From assembly GCA_022340185.1 (NCBI GenBank), contig JAJDOK010000071.1, positions 1 to 64,000 on the forward strand: 64,000 nt of DNA, written 5' to 3'. Numbering within the stretch: position 1 is the stretch's first letter; each line of letters starts with the position of its first letter. The translations under genes were made by a program, and so were the position numbers. Under the pieces are notes generated by a model, which searched no databases, was not told the DNA's origin, and saw only the letters and a list, made by a program, of their open reading frames with translations. The stretch is from Salaquimonas sp. (GTDB taxonomy: Bacteria > Pseudomonadota > Alphaproteobacteria > Rhizobiales > Rhizobiaceae). Positions 29,770 through 40,860 of this stretch are shown here, piece after piece.

Positions 29770-31072
29770 TCTCCGCCAGAACGGCGATTGCCCGATCATC
29801 ATCAGGGGCGGTCATGTCGTCGATCCCTCCCAGGGCCTCGACGGTCCCGCCTCGATCCGGATCGAGAACGGGATGATCGCATCCATCCATCGCGGTGGCG
29901 GCGACCCCGGCGCGCCGGATGCGGCCGAGTTCATCGAGGCCGCCGGCAAGCACATTTTCCCGGGCTTCATCGACGCCCGCGTCTATGTCGGCGAGCCCGG
30001 CGCCGAACACCGCGAGACCATTGCCTCGGCAAGCCGCGCCGCGGCCGCTGGCGGCGTCACCGGCTTCGTCATGATGCCCGAGACGGACCCGATCATCGAC
30101 GACGTGGCGCTGGTCGACTATGTGCGCCGCCTCGCTCGCGACAATGCCGTCGTCCATGTCTATCCTTCCACCGCCATCACCAAGGGGTTCGGCGGCGAGA
30201 CGCTGACCGAACTGGGACTGCTGCGCGAAGCCGGCGCGGTGATGGCGACCGAGGGCAGTCATTCGCTGCGCAATTCGCTGACGCTGCGCCGCGCCATGAC
30301 CTATGCCAAGGATTTCGGCCTGGTCATCGCCAAGGAAACCACCGATCCGGATTTGTCGTCGAACGGCGTGATGAACGAAGGGCTGATCGCAACCCATCTG
30401 GGCCTGCCCGGCATTCCGCGCGAGGCCGAGACCATTCCGCTGGAGCGCGATCTCAGCCTCGCCGCACTGACCGGCGCCAGCTATCACGCCGCAAAAATCT
30501 CCACCTCAGCTTCGGCGCAGGAAATCGCGCGCTATCGCGGCGATGGCGCTTCGGTGACGGCCGGCATCTCGATCAACCATCTTTCGTTGAACGAAAACGA
30601 TATCGGCCGCTACCGCACCTTTTTCCGCCTGTCGCCGCCGCTGCGAAGCGAGGAGGATCGCCTGGCAATGATCGAGGCGCTGGCCAATGGCGTCATCGAC
30701 ATCATCGTCTCGAGCCACGATCCGCAGGACGTGGACACCAAGCGCCTGCCCTTCGCCGAGGCCGCAGCCGGCGCAATCGGGCTGGAAACCCTGTTTGCCG
30801 CCGCGCTCAGGCTCCACCATTCCGGCGAAATCACCCTCACCCGGCTTGCCGAATGCCTGTCGGCCAATCCCGCCAGGATTTTCGGCCTGCCCGGCGGCAC
30901 GCTCGCCAGGGGAGCGCCGGCCGATCTCGCCATCGCCGATCTCGACCTGCCCTGGGTGCTGCGCGAGGAAGACATCGTCTCGCGCTCCAAGAACACGCCG
31001 TTTGAGGGCGCGCGTTTCACCGGCAAGGTGTTGCAAACCATGGTGGCAGGCCGCATAGTTTTCAATTCCTGA
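29762..31072 (+). CDS. pyrC: dihydroorotase
   Basis: Start [76 protein letters not shown]; the usual HxH is replaced by [10 protein letters not shown], suggesting the pseudo-DHOase class. Confidence 0.88.
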   Translation: MPDLRQNGDCPIIIRGGHVVDPSQGLDGPASIRIENGMIASIHRGGGDPGAPDAAEFIEAAGKHIFPGFIDARVYVGEPGAEHRETIASASRAAAAGGVTGFVMMPETDPIIDDVALVDYVRRLARDNAVVHVYPSTAITKGFGGETLTELGLLREAGAVMATEGSHSLRNSLTLRRAMTYAKDFGLVIAKETTDPDLSSNGVMNEGLIATHLGLPGIPREAETIPLERDLSLAALTGASYHAAKISTSASAQEIARYRGDGASVTAGISINHLSLNENDIGRYRTFFRLSPPLRSEEDRLAMIEALANGVIDIIVSSHDPQDVDTKRLPFAEAAAGAIGLETLFAAALRLHHSGEITLTRLAECLSANPARIFGLPGGTLARGAPADLAIADLDLPWVLREEDIVSRSKNTPFEGARFTGKVLQTMVAGRIVFNS

Positions 31073-31087
31073 TGGGGACGGGTTGCA

Positions 31088-31702
31088 ATGGACGCTTTGG
31101 CAACGTTTCCGGGCGGGCTCTGGACCGCGCTCGCCGCCTTGCTGGCCGGTTATCTGCTCGGCTCGATCCCTTTCGGCCTGTTACTGACACGCATCGCCGG
31201 TTTCGGTGATCTGCGCGGCATCGGTTCGGGAAATATCGGCGCGACCAACGTGCTTCGAACCGGCAACAAGGCGCTGGCCGCAACCACCTTGGCGCTCGAT
31301 ACGCTGAAAGGCACGGCTGCCGTACTGCTGTGTGGCTATTTTTCGCCCGAGGCCGGTCTTGTCGCCGGGCTCGGAGCCTTTGTCGGCCATTGCTTTCCGG
31401 TCTGGCTGAAATTCAGGGGCGGCAAGGGGGTCGCGACTTTTCTCGGCATCCTGATTGCGGTGGCCTGGCCGGTGGCGATCGCCTTCGCTGCGATCTGGCT
31501 CGCCGTGGCGGCGATCACGCGCTACTCCTCGCTGTCGGCGTTGACCGCCATGACCGCCACGCCGGTTATTTTGTGGTGGTGGGCCGGCCCGGTTCCCGCC
31601 CTGCTCTTCGTCATTCTGGCCGCGCTGTCCTGGTATCGCCACCGTGCCAACATCGCCCGTCTGACAGCGGGAACGGAAAGCCGTATCGGTTCGAAAGGCT
31701 GA
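31088..31702 (+). CDS. plsY: glycerol-3-phosphate acyltransferase PlsY
   Basis: [49 protein letters not shown]. Confidence 0.95.
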   Translation: MDALATFPGGLWTALAALLAGYLLGSIPFGLLLTRIAGFGDLRGIGSGNIGATNVLRTGNKALAATTLALDTLKGTAAVLLCGYFSPEAGLVAGLGAFVGHCFPVWLKFRGGKGVATFLGILIAVAWPVAIAFAAIWLAVAAITRYSSLSALTAMTATPVILWWWAGPVPALLFVILAALSWYRHRANIARLTAGTESRIGSKG

Positions 31703-31703
31703 C

Positions 31704-32858
31704 ATGAACCCGGCGACAGACAAGGGCAGGCTCACGCTCTCCGATGAACAGCGGCTCGCCTGGCTCAGGCTCATCCGTTCCGACAATGTCGGCCCCGCCA
31801 CATTCCGCGACCTGATCAATCATTTCGGCACTGCGGCTGCCGCACTCGAGGCCTTGCCCGAACTCGCCCGGCGCGGTGGCGTGGCTGCAAGAATCCGGGT
31901 CGCCTCCGAAGATCAGGCCGAACGGGAAATGGACGCTGCTGAGCGCATCGGAGCACGTTTCGTCGCCACTGGCGAACCCGACTATCCACCGCTCCTGCGC
32001 GGCCTCGATCACCCGCCGCCGCTGATCTGCGTGCGCGGCGACATCGCGCTGGCGCTCGACCCATGCGTTGCGGTGGTCGGCGCGCGCAATGCCTCGATCA
32101 CCGGCGCCAAGCTCGCGACACGCTTCGCCGCCGGATTGGGCGAAGCCGGCTACCCGATCGTTTCCGGCCTGGCGCGTGGCATCGATGCCGCCGCCCACAA
32201 GGCGACGCTCGCGACCGGCACGATTGCCGTCTTCGCCGGCGGTCTCGACATGCCCTTTCCAGACGAAAACGCCGCTCTCGCCGGAGAGATCGTCGAACGC
32301 GGCGGTGCCATCGTCAGCGAAATGCCGATAGGCTGGCAGCCCAGATCGAAGGATTTTCCGCGCCGCAACCGTCTGATCGCCGGTATCGCGCTCGGCGTCC
32401 TCGTCGTGGAAGCCGCGAAACGTTCCGGTTCCCTGATCACCGCACGGCTCGCCAATGAAACCGGCCGCCAGGTCTTCGCCGTGCCGGGTTCCCCGCTCGA
32501 TCCGCGCGCCGAGGGCACGAATCACCTGATCAAACAGGGCGCCACGCTTGTGACCGATGTTTCCGATATCGTCGAATCGTTGCAGCCGGTCGGCGGCGGC
32601 GAAACACAACTGCCATACCTTGCAGGCGAAAGTGACGATGAACCATGGAGGGAACGCGAGCCGGGCCCGGCTGGTGAAACCGATCAGGCGACACGCGAGG
32701 CGATTATCGCCGCACTCGGCCCCTCACCGGTCGAGATTGACGACATCGTAAGATTTTCAGGAGCCGGAATTGCCCAGGTGCAACTGGTGCTCATCGAACT
32801 CGACCTGGCCGGCAGGCTCGAACGCCACCCCGGCAATCGTGTTTCAATTCAGCCTTGA
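31704..32858 (+). CDS. dprA: DNA processing protein DprA/Smf
   Basis: VAVVGARNAS, IVSGLARGIDAAAHKATL, GGLDMPFPDENAALAGEI, SGSLITARLANETGRQVFAVPG. Confidence 0.95.
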   Translation: MNPATDKGRLTLSDEQRLAWLRLIRSDNVGPATFRDLINHFGTAAAALEALPELARRGGVAARIRVASEDQAEREMDAAERIGARFVATGEPDYPPLLRGLDHPPPLICVRGDIALALDPCVAVVGARNASITGAKLATRFAAGLGEAGYPIVSGLARGIDAAAHKATLATGTIAVFAGGLDMPFPDENAALAGEIVERGGAIVSEMPIGWQPRSKDFPRRNRLIAGIALGVLVVEAAKRSGSLITARLANETGRQVFAVPGSPLDPRAEGTNHLIKQGATLVTDVSDIVESLQPVGGGETQLPYLAGESDDEPWREREPGPAGETDQATREAIIAALGPSPVEIDDIVRFSGAGIAQVQLVLIELDLAGRLERHPGNRVSIQP

Positions 32859-32865
32859 TTCGAGC

Positions 32866-33087
32866 CTAACCCGAACCCGAAAGCAGCGTTCCCGCCTGTT
32901 GTGCGGACTTAAGGGCATCCGACGCTTCGATTGACGCCATTTCGAGAAGGTAGATCAGCATCGCAGCGTCAAGATCATTGGTGAGCTTGCACAATTCGCG
33001 AAGCATTTGTTCAATGTATTCAAGCTTGTCGACCCTATCACGCAGGATCGACAATTCACTGTTTTTTTCTGAATCTGGCACGGACAC
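32866..33087 (-). CDS. small coiled-coil hypothetical protein (GTG start)
   Basis: 73 aa: MSVPDSEKNSELSILRDRVDKLEYIEQMLRELCKLTNDLDAAMLIYLLEMASIEASDALKSAQQAG; AT-rich upstream region. Confidence 0.6.
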   Translation of the reverse strand: MSVPDSEKNSELSILRDRVDKLEYIEQMLRELCKLTNDLDAAMLIYLLEMASIEASDALKSAQQAGTLLSGSG

Positions 33088-33232
33088 CCCACACGAATCT
33101 GCCGTAGCTTTTTTACCGCATTTACGAGGACGACCCCGTGCCTCCGCGACTGGATTCCAACAAATGGATTGGATTGATTCACACAGGAGTCACGGGCTCC
33201 CCGCATCATTTTTTACACTTATATATGTATGC

Positions 33233-33262
33233 TTGTAAACTATACTCTCTATAGTTGTAAAC
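33233..33262. promoter_or_regulatory. composite direct/inverted repeat, candidate operator
   Basis: TTGTAAAC at 33233-33240 and 33255-33262; AACTATA-CTCTC-TATAGTT inverted repeat at 33238-33256. Confidence 0.4.
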
Positions 33263-33397
33263 GGTATTTAAGGAAGTCAGATGCAAGGTGGGGCTTGACG
33301 CGGCGCGTACTACTCGCCAATTCAGGGGCGCGTTCGCTAAGACGCACAGGCCGTTCCGGCCATTGTCAAAGATAAGTTCATCCGCTCAGGAATTTTC

Positions 33398-35938
33398 ATG
33401 ACCACCAATGTGGTGATCGTCGAATCGCCGGCCAAGGCAAAAACCATCAACAAATATCTCGGCAGGGACTACACGGTCCTGGCCTCCTATGGCCATGTCC
33501 GCGACCTGCCGGCCAAGGACGGTTCGGTCCTGCCTGACGAGGATTTCTCGATGTCCTGGGCGGTCGACAACAAGTCGAAATCGCGCCTTGCCGACATCGC
33601 CAAGGCGGTGAAATCCGCCGACAGCGTGATTCTGGCAACCGACCCGGACCGCGAGGGCGAGGCAATTTCCTGGCACGTTCTCCAGGTGCTTAACGACAAG
33701 AAGGTTCTGAAGGACAAGCCGGTATCGCGCGTCGTCTTCAACGCCATCACCAAGGGCGCCATCCTCGAAGCAATGCAGCACCCCCGCCAGATCGATGTCG
33801 CACTGGTCGACGCCTATCTGGCGCGCCGCGCTCTGGACTATCTCGTCGGCTTCACCCTGTCGCCGGTGCTCTGGCGCAAGCTGCCGGGCGCGCGCTCGGC
33901 CGGCCGGGTGCAATCGGTGGCGCTGAGACTGATCTGCGACCGCGAGGCCGAGATCGAGGCCTTCAAGCCGCAGGAATACTGGTCGATCGTCGCCACGCTG
34001 GCAAAGGATGACGGCCAGACCTTCGAAGCGCGCATATCCGAATTTGGCGGCGAGAAGCTGCAGCGCCTCGATATCGCAAGCGAGGCACAGGCGAACGCCA
34101 TCCGCACGCATCTGGAAGCTTCCGATTTTTCGGTCACTTCCGTCGAATCCAAGCCCGTCAAGCGCAACCCTTACGCGCCGTTCACCACCTCCACCCTGCA
34201 GCAGGATGCGAGCCGCCGGCTCGGTTTTTCGGCGACGCGCACCATGCAGATTGCCCAGCGCCTCTACGAGGGCGTCGATATGGGCGGCGAGATGGTCGGC
34301 CTCATCACCTATATGCGTACCGATGGCGTGCAGATCGCATCGGAAGCGATTGGCCCGATCCGCTCGGCCATCACCGGCCGGTTCGGCGAGAAATACCTGC
34401 CGGAAAAGCCGCGACTTTATTCGACCAAGGCCAAGAACGCCCAGGAAGCCCACGAGGCGATCCGCCCGACCGATATCGCGCGCGCACCCGGCGATGTCGC
34501 CCGCTTCCTCGATGAAGACCAGAAGAAACTCTACGACTTGATATGGAAGCGCACCATCGCCAGCCAGATGGCGTCGGCCGAGATCGAGCGCACCACGGTT
34601 GACATTCTTGCCGGCAATGGTGGGGAAAAGGCCTATATGCGCGCCACCGGATCGGTCGTGCGCTTCGACGGCTTCATGAGCGTTTACGAGACCGGTCGGA
34701 CCGGTGACGACGAAGACGAGGACGACAAGCGCCTGCCGCCGCTCAAAGATGGAGAGGCGCTCAAACGCGAAAAGATTGACGCCAAGCAGCATTTCACCGA
34801 ACCGCCGCCGCGTTATTCGGAAGCCTCCCTTATCCGCAAGATGGAGGAACTGGGCATCGGCCGGCCCTCGACCTATGCCTCGACGCTTTCCACGCTGCAG
34901 GATCGCGACTATGTGCGGCTGGAAAAGCGGCGTCTCATTCCCGAATCAAAGGGCCGCCTCGTCACCTCCTTCCTTGAAAGCTTTTTCGACCGCTACGTCG
35001 AATACGACTTCACCGCGGATCTGGAAGAAAAGCTCGATCGCATCTCCGCCGGCGAACTGGCCTGGAAGGACGTGCTGCGCGAATTCTGGCAGAACTTTTC
35101 CGCCAGCGTCGAGGACATCAAGGATCTGCGCGTCAGCCAGGTCCTCGACATGCTCAACGAGGAACTGGCGCCACTCGCCTTTCCGCCGCGCGAGGACGGT
35201 TCGGAGCCACGCGCCTGCCCCAAATGCGGCGACGGAAAGCTCAGTCTGAAAATCGGCAAGTTCGGCGCCTTTATCGGCTGTTCCAACTATCCCGAATGCA
35301 ACTATACCCGCCAGCTCGGCGCCGCCGACAATGGCGAGGACGAAGCCGCCGCCAATGGCCCGCGCGTGCTCGGCACCGACCCCGCCACCGGCGAGGAGAT
35401 CACCGCGCGCGCCGGGCGTTTCGGTCCCTATGTCCAGGCCGGCGAAGGCAAGGAGGCAAGACGTACCTCCATTCCCAAAGGCTGGAATGCCGAGGAGATC
35501 AATCTCGAAAAGGCGCTGCGCCTGCTCTCGCTGCCGCGCGAGGTCGGCCTGCACCCGGAATCCGGCAAGCCGATCACCGCCGGCCTCGGCCGTTACGGCC
35601 CCTTCGTCCAGCATGACGGCGTCTTCGCCAATCTTGAAAGCGCCGACGAGGTCTTCACCGTCGGCATCAACCGCGCCGTCGACGCGTTGGCGCAAAAGGC
35701 AGCCAAGGGCGGCGGCAGGCGTGGCACGCCGGCTGCATTGAAGACGCTTGGCGACCACCCCCAGCTTGGCGGACCGATCACCGTGCGCGACGGGCGCTAC
35801 GGACCCTATGTCAACCACGGCAAGATCAACGCCACGCTGCCCAAGGCCACCGATCCGCAATCGGTAACGCTCGAGGAAGCGGTAACGCTGATCGCCGCCA
35901 AGGCCGAGAAAGGCCCCGGCGGCAAGAAGAAACGCTGA
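33398..35938 (+). CDS. topA: DNA topoisomerase I
   Basis: 846 aa; VIVESPAKAKTINKYLG, ATDPDREGEAISWH, LITYMRTDGVQIA, CPKCGDGKLSLKIGKFGAFIGCSNYPECNY. Confidence 0.97.
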   Translation: MTTNVVIVESPAKAKTINKYLGRDYTVLASYGHVRDLPAKDGSVLPDEDFSMSWAVDNKSKSRLADIAKAVKSADSVILATDPDREGEAISWHVLQVLNDKKVLKDKPVSRVVFNAITKGAILEAMQHPRQIDVALVDAYLARRALDYLVGFTLSPVLWRKLPGARSAGRVQSVALRLICDREAEIEAFKPQEYWSIVATLAKDDGQTFEARISEFGGEKLQRLDIASEAQANAIRTHLEASDFSVTSVESKPVKRNPYAPFTTSTLQQDASRRLGFSATRTMQIAQRLYEGVDMGGEMVGLITYMRTDGVQIASEAIGPIRSAITGRFGEKYLPEKPRLYSTKAKNAQEAHEAIRPTDIARAPGDVARFLDEDQKKLYDLIWKRTIASQMASAEIERTTVDILAGNGGEKAYMRATGSVVRFDGFMSVYETGRTGDDEDEDDKRLPPLKDGEALKREKIDAKQHFTEPPPRYSEASLIRKMEELGIGRPSTYASTLSTLQDRDYVRLEKRRLIPESKGRLVTSFLESFFDRYVEYDFTADLEEKLDRISAGELAWKDVLREFWQNFSASVEDIKDLRVSQVLDMLNEELAPLAFPPREDGSEPRACPKCGDGKLSLKIGKFGAFIGCSNYPECNYTRQLGAADNGEDEAAANGPRVLGTDPATGEEITARAGRFGPYVQAGEGKEARRTSIPKGWNAEEINLEKALRLLSLPREVGLHPESGKPITAGLGRYGPFVQHDGVFANLESADEVFTVGINRAVDALAQKAAKGGGRRGTPAALKTLGDHPQLGGPITVRDGRYGPYVNHGKINATLPKATDPQSVTLEEAVTLIAAKAEKGPGGKKKR

Positions 35939-38200
35939 ATGACGAAGCACCGGAGCCATGGCAGACGTTCCAGCCTGCCCGGCCGCGAGGAGATCCTTGC
36001 CTTCATCGCCGAAAACCCCGGCAGGGCGGGCAAGCGCGAGATCGCTCGCGCCTTTGGAATCAAGGGTAACGACAAGATCGCCCTGAAGGCGCTGCTGAAA
36101 GACCTGGCCGAGGAGGGCCTGGTCGAAAAGCACGGCAAGCGGCTGATGCGCGCCGGCGATTTGCCGAGCGTCACCTTGCTCGACATTACCGCCCGTGACG
36201 CCGACGGCGGCCTGCTGGCAAGACCCGCCGCCTGGGACGAACTCGCCGACGGCAACCCGCCGCGCATCGAAATCCTCCCGCCGCGCGGCCGGCGGCCGGT
36301 CGTCGCCGGCATCGGCGACCGTGTGCTCGCCCGCCTCGAACGCACGGACAACGCCGCCTATTCGGCCCGCGTCATGAAGGTTATCGACAAGAAGAAGAAT
36401 GCCATCCTCGGCATTCTGCGCGTTGCCGGCACGACCATCCGCCTCGAACCGGTGCAAAAGCGCCAGGACGATGTGGCGCTGTCGCCCGAGGACATCGGAG
36501 AGGCGCAAAACGGCGATCTCGTCGAGGTGCAGGTATCGCGGATCGGCCGCCACGGGTTGAAGCGCGGCAAGGTGATCCGCGTGGTCGGCTCGCTGGCATC
36601 GGAAAAGGCGGTCTCCATAATCGCCATCCACGCCCATGGCCTGCCGCACATCTTCCCGCCCGCGGCGCTGCGCGAAGCCGAAACCGCCAAGCCGATCTCC
36701 CCCACACAAGCCAACAAACACGAAGACTGGCGCGACCTGCCGCTCGTCACCATCGATCCGGCCGATGCCAAGGACCACGACGACGCCATCCACGGCGCGC
36801 GCGATCCCGATGTCGAGGGCGGCCACATCGTCACCGTCGCCATCGCCGACGTCGCCTGGTATGTGCGAGCCGGCTCGGCCATGGACGCCGAGGCGCTCAA
36901 GCGCGGCAATTCGGTCTATTTCCCCGACCGCGTCGTGCCGATGCTGCCCGAGCGCATCTCCAACGATCTGTGTTCACTGAGAGAAGGCGATGACCGCCCG
37001 GCACTCGCCGTCAGGATGTGGTTCGACGCCGAGGGTCGCAAGACGAAGCACGAATTTCACCGCGTCATCATGAAGAGCCACGCCAGGCTCGCCTACCCCC
37101 AGGCACAGGCGGCGATCGACGGCAAGCCGGACGACAAGACCAGACCAATCCTGAAGGACGTACTCGAACCCTTGTGGGAAGCCTGGCGCGTCCTGCATCG
37201 CGGCCGCGAGGCGCGCGAACCGCTGGAACTCGACCTGCCCGAGCGCAAAATCGTTCTCAAGAAGGACGGTACGGTCGACAAGGTCGTCGTGCCCGAACGT
37301 CTCGACGCCCACCGCCTGGTCGAGGAATTCATGATCCAGGCCAATGTCGCCACCGCCGAGACGCTGGAGCGCCGCAAGCAGCGACTGGTCTACCGCGTCC
37401 ACGACGCGCCGTCACTCGCCAAGCTCGAGAGCCTGCGCGAATTCCTGCACACCATGAACCTGTCGCTGGCGCGCGCCGGCAACATCCGCGCCGCCCATTT
37501 CAACCAGATCCTGGGCCGTGTGGAGGGTTCCGAACGCGAGGAACTGGTTAACCAGGTCGTGTTGCGCTCGCAGTCGCAGGCCGAATACTCCCCGGCCAAT
37601 ATCGGCCATTTCGGCCTCAACCTGATGCGCTACGCCCATTTCACCTCGCCGATCCGCCGCTATGCCGATCTGATCGTCCACCGCGCGCTGATCGCCGCGC
37701 TCAACCTCGGCGAAGGCGGCATGACACCGGGCGAGGAGGAAAGGCTGGAGGTCGTCGCCGCCGACATCTCGCTGGCCGAGCGCCGCGCCATGCAGGCCGA
37801 GCGCGACACCATCGACCGGCTGATCGCCATGCACCTTTCCGAACGCGTGGGTGAGACCTTCGAGGGCCGCATCACCGGGGTCACCAGGGCGGGGCTGTTT
37901 GTCACGCTTGCACAGACTGGCGCCGACGGGTTTATACCCATATCTAAGATTTCGGACGAGTATTACCACTTCGACGAGGCCGGCTATGCGCTGGTCGGCG
38001 CCGATACCGGCCTTGCCTATCAGATGGGCCAGACCGTCGAAGTAAGGCTCGCCGAAGCCCAGCCCGTCGCAGGCGCCCTGCGTTTCGACATGCTGAGCCC
38101 CGGCCGACCGACCAAGGCCAATCGTGGCGCGGCAGCCTCGAAGAGGAAGCCGCACAAACCGACCAGACGACCGGGTTCCCGCCGGCGCAGAAGAGGATGA
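35939..38200 (+). CDS. rnr: ribonuclease R
   Basis: 753 aa; VTIDPADAKDHDDAIH, YFPDRVVPMLPERISNDLCSL, HFTSPIRRYADLIVHRAL, S1 domain, basic C-tail. Confidence 0.95.
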   Translation: MTKHRSHGRRSSLPGREEILAFIAENPGRAGKREIARAFGIKGNDKIALKALLKDLAEEGLVEKHGKRLMRAGDLPSVTLLDITARDADGGLLARPAAWDELADGNPPRIEILPPRGRRPVVAGIGDRVLARLERTDNAAYSARVMKVIDKKKNAILGILRVAGTTIRLEPVQKRQDDVALSPEDIGEAQNGDLVEVQVSRIGRHGLKRGKVIRVVGSLASEKAVSIIAIHAHGLPHIFPPAALREAETAKPISPTQANKHEDWRDLPLVTIDPADAKDHDDAIHGARDPDVEGGHIVTVAIADVAWYVRAGSAMDAEALKRGNSVYFPDRVVPMLPERISNDLCSLREGDDRPALAVRMWFDAEGRKTKHEFHRVIMKSHARLAYPQAQAAIDGKPDDKTRPILKDVLEPLWEAWRVLHRGREAREPLELDLPERKIVLKKDGTVDKVVVPERLDAHRLVEEFMIQANVATAETLERRKQRLVYRVHDAPSLAKLESLREFLHTMNLSLARAGNIRAAHFNQILGRVEGSEREELVNQVVLRSQSQAEYSPANIGHFGLNLMRYAHFTSPIRRYADLIVHRALIAALNLGEGGMTPGEEERLEVVAADISLAERRAMQAERDTIDRLIAMHLSERVGETFEGRITGVTRAGLFVTLAQTGADGFIPISKISDEYYHFDEAGYALVGADTGLAYQMGQTVEVRLAEAQPVAGALRFDMLSPGRPTKANRGAAASKRKPHKPTRRPGSRRRRRG

Positions 38201-38616
38201 CACCGATGAGCGAAGTCGAGCACGCCGGCACACTCAAGTTTGGCGAAACGGACCGCCCGCTCATGCCGGCTCTGATACGCGGCGCGCGTTGCCGCTGCCC
38301 GGCATGTGGCGAAGGCAGGATTTTTTCCCGCATGCTTGCCGTGGAGGCCGAATGCCCCGTCTGTGGCGAGGAATTGCGTCACCAGCGTGCCGATGACCTT
38401 CCCGCCTATCTCAATATCCTGCTGACCGGCCATATTGTGTTCGGCGCCATGGTTCCGCTGGTATTGCTGCTGGAACTGCCGCTGTGGATGCAGACAGGGT
38501 CTACGGCACTCATTGCCGTGATAAGTGCCATGCTGGCGATGCGACCGCTCAAGGGAGCCGTCGTTGCCGCCCAGTGGGCGCTGCGCATGCACGGATTCGG
38601 TGGCGATGAAAGCTGA
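38197..38616 (+). CDS. DUF983 domain-containing membrane protein
   Basis: 139 aa; CRCPACGEGRIFSRMLAVEAECPVCGEEL zinc-ribbon pattern and two TM segments; ATGA overlap with rnr. Confidence 0.9.
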   Translation: MTPMSEVEHAGTLKFGETDRPLMPALIRGARCRCPACGEGRIFSRMLAVEAECPVCGEELRHQRADDLPAYLNILLTGHIVFGAMVPLVLLLELPLWMQTGSTALIAVISAMLAMRPLKGAVVAAQWALRMHGFGGDES

Positions 38617-39412
38617 GGCATTTCCCGACGATGGTCGTCTGGGCGAAGAAGTCGCCCGCATCGAGAAGATCATCAACTCACCGCACATGCGTGATCTGCG
38701 CAGGCGCTATCAGGAAAAAGGCGGACACCGGGCACTGCGCCCGCGCAATGCTGCGTCCATCATCCTGATCGACGGCAAGGGACCCAAAGCCCGTATCCTG
38801 ATGGGCCAGCGCAACCATTCGCTAACTTTCATGCCTGGCGCACTGGTCTTTCCCGGCGGTTCGGTTGACCGCGCCGACTCGACCGCCCCCGCCGCTGATA
38901 CCCTTGATCCGGTGACAGAAGCCAGGATCCTGGCAAACATGCGCGGCAAGCCGACGCCCAGACGCGCCCGTGCGCTCGGCATGGCGGCAGTGCGCGAACT
39001 GTCGGAGGAAAGCGGCCTGCTGATCGGCAAGCCGGGCAATCCGGCGGGCGAACATCCCGACTGGCAGGATTTCCGCCGCGAAAATGTCGTGCCGTCCATT
39101 AACGGCCTGGTCCTGTTTGCCCGCGCCATCACCCCGCCCGGCCCGCCGCGCCGCTTCGACACATGGTTCTTCCTTGCCCACGCCGAGGAGGTCGCGCACG
39201 AACCGCCGGGAGGGTTTCGGCCAAGCGGCGAACTGGAGAAGCTGCAATGGCTGACCCCGCACGAAGCGATTAAAGGGCAGACTCGCGAGATCACCCGGGT
39301 CATGCTGGTTGAACTGATGCATCGCCTGGAAGCCGACGCTGATCTCGATTCATCCTGGCCGGTGCCATTTTACCGCTCGGTGCGATCGCGTTTTCACAGG
39401 GACATGATTTAA
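38606..39412 (+). CDS. NUDIX hydrolase
   Basis: MKAEAFPDDGRLGEEV start; FMPGALVFPGGSVDRAD and AAVRELSEESGLL Nudix-like box. Confidence 0.88.
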   Translation: MKAEAFPDDGRLGEEVARIEKIINSPHMRDLRRRYQEKGGHRALRPRNAASIILIDGKGPKARILMGQRNHSLTFMPGALVFPGGSVDRADSTAPAADTLDPVTEARILANMRGKPTPRRARALGMAAVRELSEESGLLIGKPGNPAGEHPDWQDFRRENVVPSINGLVLFARAITPPGPPRRFDTWFFLAHAEEVAHEPPGGFRPSGELEKLQWLTPHEAIKGQTREITRVMLVELMHRLEADADLDSSWPVPFYRSVRSRFHRDMI

Positions 39413-39519
39413 AGATAGCCACCTGCCCTTGAACACGGCATTTCATTTTTGGCTATTGCCTTCACTCATTGGCTGTCTATCGGAATTCGCCCTGCGGGCG
39501 TGAGTTTGTGGAGCGGTGC

Positions 39520-40728
39520 ATGAACACAGCCGAATCCGCCTTCGGCATGCCCGTCAAGGGGCCGGACAAGATCGACATGGCCGCGGCCATCGCGGCGATC
39601 GTGACCATTTCGTCTGTCGGCGTGGCGATCGGATTGAGCTTCCCCCTGCTCTCCATCCTGCTGGAGCAGCGCGGCTATTCCTCCACCCTGATCGGCGCCA
39701 ACACCGCCATGGCCGGCATCGCCTCCATGGTCGCCGTTCCCTTCGTCAATCCGCTTGCCCGGCGCATCGGCCTCGTCAACACACTGATTCTGGCCGCCGC
39801 GATCGCCGCCGTCTCGCTGATGGGCTTTTACTATTTCCCAGGGATTATCGCCTGGTTCGGACTGAGAATCGTCTTCCACGGCGCCATCACCGCTTCCTTC
39901 GTCCTGAGCGAGTTCTGGATCAATTCCTCGGCCCCCGAAAACCGTCGCGGTCTGGTCCTCGGTGTCTATGCCACCGTGTTGTCCATCGGCTTTGGCGCCG
40001 GCCCTGCCCTGCTCGCAATCATCGGTTCGAAGGGCGTCCTTCCCTTCACCGTCGGCGCGGCGATCATTGCCGCTTCGGTCATTCCCGCAATTCTGGCGCG
40101 CGCCCACCAGCCCGATACGCGCCAGGCGCCGCAATCGCATTCGGTGGTGCGCTATGTCCTGCTGGTGCCGATGGCAACCATCGCCGCCTTCGTCTTCGGC
40201 TCCGTCGAACAGGCCGGCCTCGCCCTGTTCCCGGTATACGGCGCCCGCAACGGCTTCAACGAGACCGGAATCGCGCTCCTGCTCATGGTGCTGGCGCTCG
40301 GCAATGTCGTGTTGCAGATTCCGCTCGGCATGCTTTCCGACAGGCTCAGGGACCGCCGCCTGCTGCTCCTGTTCTGCGCTGCCATTGGCGCACTCGGCGT
40401 TGGCATCCTGCCTTTCGCCGTCTCGCATCTGTCATTGCTGATCACCGGCATCTTCATCTGGGGCGGTGTGACCGCCGGCATGTACACCGTCGGTCTTGCC
40501 CATCTCGGCGCGCGCCTTTCGGGCACCGATCTCGCCCAGGCCAACGCCGCGTTCGTGCTGTGTTATGCGATCGGCATGGTCATCGGCCCCCAACTCGTCG
40601 GCATTGTCATGGATTTTAATGACCCCGACGGGTTCGCCTGGGCGATGTGCGGCCTGTTTTCAGCCTATGTCGTGCTTGGTATCGCCCGTTTCGGGCGCAA
40701 AGACACCTCCGCGTCAAGCGGTGCTTGA
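39520..40728 (+). CDS. MFS transporter
   Basis: MNTAESAFGMPVKGPDKID start; 12-TM pattern, PLGMLSDRLRDRRLLLLF. Confidence 0.87.
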   Translation: MNTAESAFGMPVKGPDKIDMAAAIAAIVTISSVGVAIGLSFPLLSILLEQRGYSSTLIGANTAMAGIASMVAVPFVNPLARRIGLVNTLILAAAIAAVSLMGFYYFPGIIAWFGLRIVFHGAITASFVLSEFWINSSAPENRRGLVLGVYATVLSIGFGAGPALLAIIGSKGVLPFTVGAAIIAASVIPAILARAHQPDTRQAPQSHSVVRYVLLVPMATIAAFVFGSVEQAGLALFPVYGARNGFNETGIALLLMVLALGNVVLQIPLGMLSDRLRDRRLLLLFCAAIGALGVGILPFAVSHLSLLITGIFIWGGVTAGMYTVGLAHLGARLSGTDLAQANAAFVLCYAIGMVIGPQLVGIVMDFNDPDGFAWAMCGLFSAYVVLGIARFGRKDTSASSGA

Positions 40729-40752
40729 CAATCGCAGCGCCATCGCTAGTTT
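40725..40752 (+). promoter_or_regulatory. candidate sigma-70 promoter for rpmG
   Basis: TTGACA, 16 nt, TAGTTT; about 110 nt upstream of rpmG. Confidence 0.4.
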
Positions 40753-40860
40753 GCCGGCCAAACGCGGGGAAACGCCGAAGGCGGTCCCATCGCAGACCTC
40801 ACGCAATCAGTTCGAAACGCAGCCTCGGCCAGCCAGGCCGACGCCACCAGGAAAACGCAA

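Noticed and set aside
34946-36826. 626-aa minus-strand ORF opposite topA and rnr
   Set aside because: Shadow ORF in GC-rich DNA; the plus strand encodes full-length TopA and RNase R and the antisense translation has no recognisable motifs.
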